A DNA stretch of 64,000 bases from Sporocytophaga sp. (lineage in GTDB: Bacteria > Bacteroidota > Bacteroidia > Cytophagales > Cytophagaceae): positions 806,001 through 870,000 of the forward strand of contig JANQAB010000003.1 of assembly GCA_024707265.1 (NCBI GenBank). The letters are read 5' to 3'. The position numbers were made by a program, and so were the translations under genes. Under the pieces are notes generated by a model. The model saw only the letters and a list, made by a program, of their open reading frames with translations. It was not told where the DNA came from and searched no databases. Below, piece after piece: positions 58,973 through 64,000 of the stretch (the stretch's first letter is position 1; every line of letters begins with the position of its first letter).

Positions 58973-60113
58973 TTACTCCACAACAATTCGCTTAATCACT
59001 ACTTCATTTCGATCAAAATACCTGATAAGATAAATACCCTTATTAACCTGAGGAACAATGACGATACCTCCTTTATCTACCACACTCTTAGCAAAAACCT
59101 TTCCCATCATATCAATCCATTCTATAGTTGAATTTTCTGTCACACCCTGCACATGCACTATCTCATTCTGTTTTGCAGGTATAGGAGATATTTCAGAGTT
59201 ATGATTTTTTTCTGAGCGCTTGTACATTTGAAGTAACAGTACCATTAACCACATCTGATACCTCAGTTGAAATAATAATATCATCGAACCAGATATATGA
59301 ATCGACCGATGGAGCCCAGTCTGCTGTACTTCCTCCATGGAATGTAGAAAAATAAAGCGCATCTACTTTATCCCCATTGCTTACAAACTGAATCCCTGAA
59401 AGCTTATCTACTAAAGAGCCGTTATAAAGCCTTATTTGTGCATGCTGATCATTAATCCACAATTCCACTTCACCATCTTTGTTATTGCCAGTATTCACTT
59501 TCACCCTCTGAGAAATCTTATACCACTGACCTTTCTCAAAGTATAAAGTTTTTCCATCTACAACGATATCATAATTATCTCCGCAAGGTGGATTGACTTT
59601 ATTCAAATGATATAAATAAATAACGGCTTTCCCTGCAGGACGCCACATTAACCTTGCAGTAAAACCATTACTTCCTGTACATGTAGCACAACCGCTGCAG
59701 CGTCCGCCACCTGAAAGCCCGGGCAACTTACCTCCTTCACTTTTAGTTCCCCAACTAAAGTCTTCACTAAAACGAACATAATACGAGGCAAAATATTCAT
59801 CACGGGGAGGCACCATTAAGGGTGCTTGTCCTCCTGTATTGGCTGTACCAAATTGTCCCTTTGGATAAAAAAGCCGAAGCGACTTTGAGCCACTTTTAGA
59901 ATAAGCATCATCAACAATGGCTCTGTTCATATCAAATCCATTTACCCAGGGAACTGTAAAACCTGCTGTTTGCCATTCCGCTTTAGTAAAATAGGCCCCT
60001 TTTGAAAACTGCTCAAAATCTGCAGATTCAGCTACCTGACCAAATACATTTATAGAAGAAAAGAATAAGAACACCAGGCTAAACTTAAATAAAACACTAT
60101 GTTTCAAAGACAT
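58973..60113 (-). CDS. Polysaccharide lyase, PL14-like, T9SS exported, one frameshift
   Basis: About 379 aa when joined. ATG 60113 (MSLKHSVLFKFSLVFLFFSS) gives a signal peptide; the longer ORF starts at a non-ATG codon. The lyase domain (about 35-260) carries KLPGLSGGGRCSG, RLMWRPAGKAVIYLYHLN, CGDNYDI and ELWINDQHAQIRLYNGS, as in the PL14 fold (glucuronan or alginate lyases). The frame breaks at T7 59205-59211 (minus A7): frame one ends VQALRKKS, the other continues NHNSEISPIPAKQNE and a full T9SS type A tail ending IKRIVVE. One A fewer joins them. Without repair the enzyme would lack its sorting tail. The substrate is a polyuronic acid by inference. Confidence 0.82.
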
Positions 60114-60199
60114 AATTTTCAAGGTTAATATTAAGAGGTGATGATAAATAAATATACTCAAAGAAAAATTTATAGTTACGTAATTAAACAAAAACAGCA

Positions 60200-60332
60200 C
60201 TGGTTCAAGTGCCCTCGCATGGACCTATTATTTTCTAGCGTCCGCTTGAAATATAAAAAAAACTAAATTTTATTCATAAAAAACAAGCGGACGCTTGGAT
60301 GTTTTGGGTCCAAGCGGGGACGCTTGAACCAG
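60200..60332. repeat. REP-like palindromic element, left copy
   Basis: CTGGTTCAAGTGCCCTCGCA...GGGGACGCTTGAACCAG forms the outer arms of a large palindrome; an inner stem TAGCGTCCGCTTG/CAAGCGGACGCTTG lies inside it. It is about 70 bases from the end of the Y1 transposase gene, with a further AACGCTTGAACC half-copy at 60339-60350. Confidence 0.85.
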
Positions 60333-60402
60333 CATAAGAACGCTTGAACCTGCAAGAAGAACATGTAGCTTTCACCAAAATAAACAAGTAAATAGATATT
60401 CA

Positions 60403-60956
60403 CTACACATAAAGAATATCAATACATCCATTTTTATTCGCATAATTTCTGGCACTGGTAAAAAGCCAATCCTCCGGACATTCCACAAAACCAGCCACAA
60501 CAGGATTCATATGTATATAGTCTAACTTCTGATAAAAAACTTCGTGAGTCCAGATTTCAACTGGATGATTATTCTGTTGCCAAAACTGAAAATCATAATT
60601 ATTACTATTCCTTATTCCTGCACGTTTCATCATCCAAAGCATCCATTCCCGTCGGCTTTCGCTCAGGTCATTTTTTTCTCTAAAATATTGTGATAAGAAT
60701 ATGAAGTAAAAGATTTCAAATCCCGCACAATTTCACCCAACTTCATATTTCCATTTCTCCCTATTATCATATGAAAATGACTCGGCATAAGACAATACCC
60801 ATACACTTCAAGACCTTTATGCTCCTGACAGTGCTTTATACTACCTATCAAAATATCTCGATATTCATTTCGAATAAAAAAGTCTATCCAGTTAATAACT
60901 GTGAAGGTGACATAATGTAAATGATCCTGATTCCCAAATCTGTATTTTCGACTCAT
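60403..60956 (-). mobile_element. REP-associated tyrosine (Y1/HUH) transposase (RAYT), one frameshift
   Basis: About 184 aa when joined. Single-strand transposase with the HUH motif at His60-Phe-His62 (CLMPSHFHMII) and the catalytic Tyr in the KSFTSYSYHN helix (Tyr86 or Tyr88). The first frame ends at 60663; the next (from 60642) contains FYQKLDYIHMNPVVAGFVE, typical of the C-terminal part. At the T7 run 60671-60677 (minus A7) one more A gives EKKNDLSESRREWMLWMMKR and joins the frames. It lies between two REP-like palindromes, its probable substrate. Whether this copy is functional depends on the true run length. Confidence 0.85.
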
Positions 60957-61019
60957 AGCTGTTTAAAAAATATTGAGCCGAAAGATACACTTTTAAAAAG
61001 TAACTAAAAAGATCCTTCT

Positions 61020-61157
61020 GCTGGTTTAAGCGTCCTCGCTTGGACCTATTATTCTTCAAGCGTCCGCTTGTCTTTTTTATAATAAAATTTGTTACATTTT
61101 TATAATTCAAGCGGACGCTTGATTGTTTTGGGTCCAAGCGAGGACGCATGAACCAGC
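61020..61157. repeat. REP-like palindromic element, right copy
   Basis: CTGGTTTAAGCGTCCTCGCT and GGTCCAAGCGAGGACGCATG/AACCAG form the outer palindrome; inner stem TTCAAGCGTCCGCTTG/CAAGCGGACGCTTGA. It closely matches the element at 60200-60332 and flanks the transposase on the other side, entering the 3' end of the YeiH remnant. Confidence 0.85.
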
Positions 61158-61783
61158 ATAGCAGCAAAATAAATTAACAAAACAATAAGAAGCAACTACC
61201 AGCGTAACAACAGTATTAAAATCTTGAACAATCAGAAAAGCATACATAGGTTTCCTATTGCGTTGATTGATGAGATCTGAAAACTTTGTTTCAAGTCCTA
61301 TGCTTGTAAATGCAAGTACAAACCATGGTGTCTGAATACTTTTCATACTGTCTTTAACAACACTAGTCTCCTTGGCACTTGGAACAAATGAAAATATCAG
61401 GGAAGCGCCTACAAAACCTAAAACAAATTTTGGAAATCTTTCCCATATTACTGCAAGTGTGGGCTTTTCAGTACCTCTTCCCAACTGAGGATTGTTAATA
61501 TAGGTCCAATAAATATTAATAACAAAAGCTGCAATCCCTAACAAAACATTCTGACTGAATTTAACTATAGTACTTATTTTTAATGCAGTTTCACATACGA
61601 GAGAGCCTGAAGCAAACGACAGCACGTAGTATCTATACTTCCTCCAAGCCAGGCACCTGTTACCTCTTGAGAGAGCCTCATGTAATTGGCCAGATAAGGC
61701 ATTACAATCATCATAGGGATAGCAGTAATTAACATCAGGCTCTGCACTGCTTGTAACCAACCTAAAAATAAAAGAGGCTGCAT
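61107..61783 (-). pseudogene. Remnant of a YeiH-family (putative sulfate exporter) membrane protein
   Basis: Only the C-terminal half remains. In frame one, GWLQAVQSLMLITAIPMMIV and EVTGAWLGGSIDTT; in the other, SGSLVCETALKISTIVKFSQ and NVLLGIAAF, the family signature, followed by PWFVLAFTSIGLETKFSDLI and a last membrane helix. The join needs GGG in place of G near 61624 and TT in place of TTT at 61614-61616, and the N-terminal half is absent. The gene begins within the terminator of the collagen-like gene and ends inside the REP element. It is a 5'-truncated pseudogene; some indels may also be sequencing errors. Confidence 0.75.
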
Positions 61784-61810
61784 AAGATTTCTCTTACCGC
61801 AGCCCCTTTA
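61765..61810 (-). terminator. Rho-independent terminator of the collagen-like gene
   Basis: On the minus strand AAAGGGGCTGC pairs with GCAGCCTCTTT (one G-U pair) and is followed by a T-rich tract. The YeiH remnant starts inside it. Confidence 0.82.
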
Positions 61811-61835
61811 TAATTAGTAACTTTTATTCAGTCTC

Positions 61836-64000
61836 CTATCTCTCAACTATCATTTTCTTCACTGTCTTTCCTTTCTTCGTATAACAATTAACGAAATAAA
61901 TTCCCGGATCCAGCTTAGGTGATAGTTTAACATCTGAATCGATAAAATAAGCAGCATCTTTAAAGTCTGTAGTAAACATAGACCTTCCAAGAACATCTAT
62001 TACTTCAAGAGTTACCGTTTCCTGACTTTCAAGGCCAGTGATAAGAACATTAAATTTATATCCATCAGATGGGTTCGGATAAAGTATAAATGTTCCTTCA
62101 ACCTTCGGAGTTACTGTTCCTGTAACCACACCAGTGGAAATAAAGCAAGTGTCTGCCTGAAGTTTCTGAGCTTCTTTGTTATTTACATTATCTTTTGACA
62201 CAGCATATAAACAGTACACTTCCCCTACTCTTGCCGCAATTTTAAAAGTGCTATCTGCAGGGATATCTGAAGCTACCACTTTAAAAGCTTCATTTCCTTC
62301 TGAAACATACAGATCATAAGCTTTTGCGCCACTACCTTTCAGGTCATCCACTATCATAGCCGTTACACTAATGGAGTCGCTGTCCGTGCTCAAAACTTTT
62401 ATTTTAGATACAGGAGGCTCTGCATCAATGATATTAAATATCTCCGGAGTTATGATCGGAGCATTAATATCAAACACGATTTCAGCAAGAGCCAGTATTG
62501 AATCTCCGGTAATGGCGTTATTCTTAGCTTTAATCGTATAGTTTACAAAGCCTTCTCCGACACCTGTTGAATCATTAAGTGCAAGGAAACCTTTTAATGG
62601 ATCTGCAGGAGGTAATCCAGTTTTTGGATCTATGGTTTGTAAGACCCAGAAAGCTTCATTTTTCTCAATATCAATACCAGCAGTTACTTCAAGATCATAT
62701 CCTAATGAATCAGGAAGGTCCACTGTATTGAAATAAGAAGATACATTTCCATCTACAGTAAATACATAGTCAGCAAATCCGAAATCTTTAACTCTGAATG
62801 TTAAAGGATTCAAGTCACTGTCAAGCACCTGTCTTATTTCAACCTTCTGAGCAGGAGCTGTAGCAGCTTCCGGATCATTTTCATAACGGATTGTATAAGG
62901 CAGCACTTCACTTCTTGAAACATATTTGCCTTCTCCATATCCTTTCGGACCAATGATATCATTCGGATCGCATGATGCTACCACCTGATTACATATAATT
63001 CTCTGTGCAATACAATTCAACACTGTAGCAGCTCCCAATATATTAAATCCACCAGGCACACAACCGACATCCCCAGGACCAGGGCCCCATCCCGGAGGTG
63101 ATTTAGGATCTGTTAACAATCCGCCAATAGCATAACCGCAACCAAATGCCCCCATAGAGCAGTTCGCAACACCCCATGCAGGCGTCAGAGCAACAGATTC
63201 AAATAAACTTTCAGCACAGCTTCCGACAGTTATAGCACAACCGGTTATTGTAAAGAATGTATTACAAATTGCCGTTCCAATAGTTCCGTTATTACCGCAT
63301 CTTGGTTGTCCACCAGGACCGCCAGGACCACCAGGGCCGCCCGGACCACCAGGGCCGCTTGGGCCACTCGGTCCACTTGGTCCACTTGGACCACCAGGAC
63401 CAGGACCGCCAGGACCAGGGCCTCCAGGACCACCTGGACCGCCAGGACCACCTGGGCCAGGACCACTCGGACCACTCGGACCGCCTGGGCCACCAGGGCC
63501 ACCAGGACCGCCGGGACCACCTGGGCCACTAGGACCGCCAGGGCCACCTGGGCCACCTGGACCGCCGGGAGAACCTGGACCGCCAGGACTATTTCCAGGA
63601 CCACCTGGACCGCCAGGACCACCAGGGCCTCCTGGACTATTTCCAGGACCGCCAGGACCACCAGGACCACCAGGGCCTCCGGGAGAACCCGGACCACCAG
63701 GACCGCCAGGGCCACCAGGACCTGCAGGTGTCGTTCCATTTCCAGGACCGCCAGGACCACCTGGACTTCCCGGTTGACCTACGCTACCTCCCGGTGCACC
63801 AGGAACACCTGGTTGTCCTATACCAGGCTTGTATGCGCTAAAGCATAATTTTAATGTATCTGTTCCGGCCAGTCTCACATAGAAGAAACCGCCATGCAGA
63901 TTATTATAAGTTGCAAAACGACTTATGTCAATAGAAAACTTATCCGCTGCAAAACCTGAAATACCTCCTGCAGCAACTGCGATCGTCCAGCTTGTGTCAA
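61836..64000 (-). CDS. Collagen-like Gly-Pro-rich surface protein with T9SS tail, N-terminus outside the window
   Basis: The frame is open to the window end, so the gene starts upstream. The visible part (about 721 codons) has: a beta-domain segment ([40 protein letters not shown]); a run of about 175 residues of Gly-Gly-Pro/Gly-Pro-Gly triplets (bases about 63294-63825) with Ser/Asn interruptions; a Cys-containing domain (about 430 bases); a DUF11-like domain ([49 protein letters not shown]); and a T9SS type A tail ending VKKMIVER. The stretch is probably a rod or spacer that holds an exterior domain away from the surface. Glycine occurs at least at every third place except where units such as GPGPGG shift phase. 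Confidence 0.88.
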   Translation of the reverse strand, partial: DTSWTIAVAAGGISGFAADKFSIDISRFATYNNLHGGFFYVRLAGTDTLKLCFSAYKPGIGQPGVPGAPGGSVGQPGSPGGPGGPGNGTTPAGPGGPGGPGGPGSPGGPGGPGGPGGPGNSPGGPGGPGGPGGPGNSPGGPGSPGGPGGPGGPGGPSGPGGPGGPGGPGGPGGPSGPSGPGPGGPGGPGGPGGPGPGGPGPGGPSGPSGPSGPSGPGGPGGPGGPGGPGGQPRCGNNGTIGTAICNTFFTITGCAITVGSCAESLFESVALTPAWGVANCSMGAFGCGYAIGGLLTDPKSPPGWGPGPGDVGCVPGGFNILGAATVLNCIAQRIICNQVVASCDPNDIIGPKGYGEGKYVSRSEVLPYTIRYENDPEAATAPAQKVEIRQVLDSDLNPLTFRVKDFGFADYVFTVDGNVSSYFNTVDLPDSLGYDLEVTAGIDIEKNEAFWVLQTIDPKTGLPPADPLKGFLALNDSTGVGEGFVNYTIKAKNNAITGDSILALAEIVFDINAPIITPEIFNIIDAEPPVSKIKVLSTDSDSISVTAMIVDDLKGSGAKAYDLYVSEGNEAFKVVASDIPADSTFKIAARVGEVYCLYAVSKDNVNNKEAQKLQADTCFISTGVVTGTVTPKVEGTFILYPNPSDGYKFNVLITGLESQETVTLEVIDVLGRSMFTTDFKDAAYFIDSDVKLSPKLDPGIYFVNCYTKKGKTVKKMIVER

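Noticed and set aside
60892..61167. 91-aa ORF across the right REP element
   Set aside because: It reads through the palindrome into the RAYT in another frame and has no family.
63302..63848. Plus-strand ORFs rich in Thr/Arg opposite the collagen-like repeats
   Set aside because: They are shadows produced by the Gly-Pro triplet repeat on the minus strand and have no domain.

Overview
The window is chromosomal DNA, AT-rich (estimated by eye), from a gliding, polysaccharide-degrading Bacteroidota bacterium, most like the Cytophagales (Cytophaga/Sporocytophaga type). The evidence is about a dozen exported proteins that end in type IX secretion (T9SS) C-terminal sorting domains, a PorP/SprF protein, SusCD-free extracellular carbohydrate enzymes, a TonB-dependent B12 receptor locus and a TAnnTTTG-type promoter. 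I saw no rRNA, tRNA or CRISPR array.

Layout. 0-6.5 kb: housekeeping genes (3' end of pgi, manA, htpG) and a membrane glycosyltransferase-like protein. 6.5-12.5 kb: small and accessory genes (VOC protein, lipocalin-like protein, CotH-family T9SS protein, orphan, and a two-gene DUF488/OB-like pair). 12.9-17.9 kb: a cobalamin uptake operon (btuB, a BtuH-like DUF4465 fusion, a BtuG-like beta-propeller lipoprotein) behind a cobalamin riboswitch. 18-25.8 kb: exported superoxide dismutase, two tandem outer-membrane paralogues, cyclase-family hydrolase, GNAT enzyme, diadenylate-cyclase-like sensor protein, an orphan with a very strong Shine-Dalgarno, and asnA. 25.8-36.4 kb: three tandem PL11 rhamnogalacturonan lyases. 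36.5-42.9 kb: a co-directional cassette of ECF sigma factor, anti-sigma factor with an exterior domain, RCC1-repeat T9SS type B client, PorP/SprF and TPR-PD40 protein. 43.4-53.8 kb: two CE12-type esterases, a CE6-type esterase with CBM9-like domain, an M6 metalloprotease and a repeat/coiled-coil surface protein. 54-56.7 kb: a 7TM-DISM/LytS histidine kinase with a LytTR regulator. 56.8-64 kb: decayed DUF3604 gene, duplicated-domain lipoprotein, PL14-type lyase, a REP-flanked Y1 transposase (RAYT), a YeiH transporter remnant and a Gly-Pro-rich collagen-like T9SS protein running off the window end.

Together the 25.8-60 kb region reads as an exported pectin (rhamnogalacturonan) attack set: lyases cut the backbone, esterases remove acetyl groups, and a shared CBM35-like module and T9SS tails target the enzymes to substrate and surface.

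A caution for every reader: at least eleven genes are split by a single-base indel, ten of them at a short homopolymer (htpG, glycosyltransferase, lipocalin-like, GNAT, PD40, RCC1, anti-sigma, coiled-coil protein, kinase, PL14, RAYT). In all of them the other frame continues the family. I annotate them as single genes; sequencing/assembly error is the most likely cause. The YeiH and DUF3604 remnants look like genuine decay instead.
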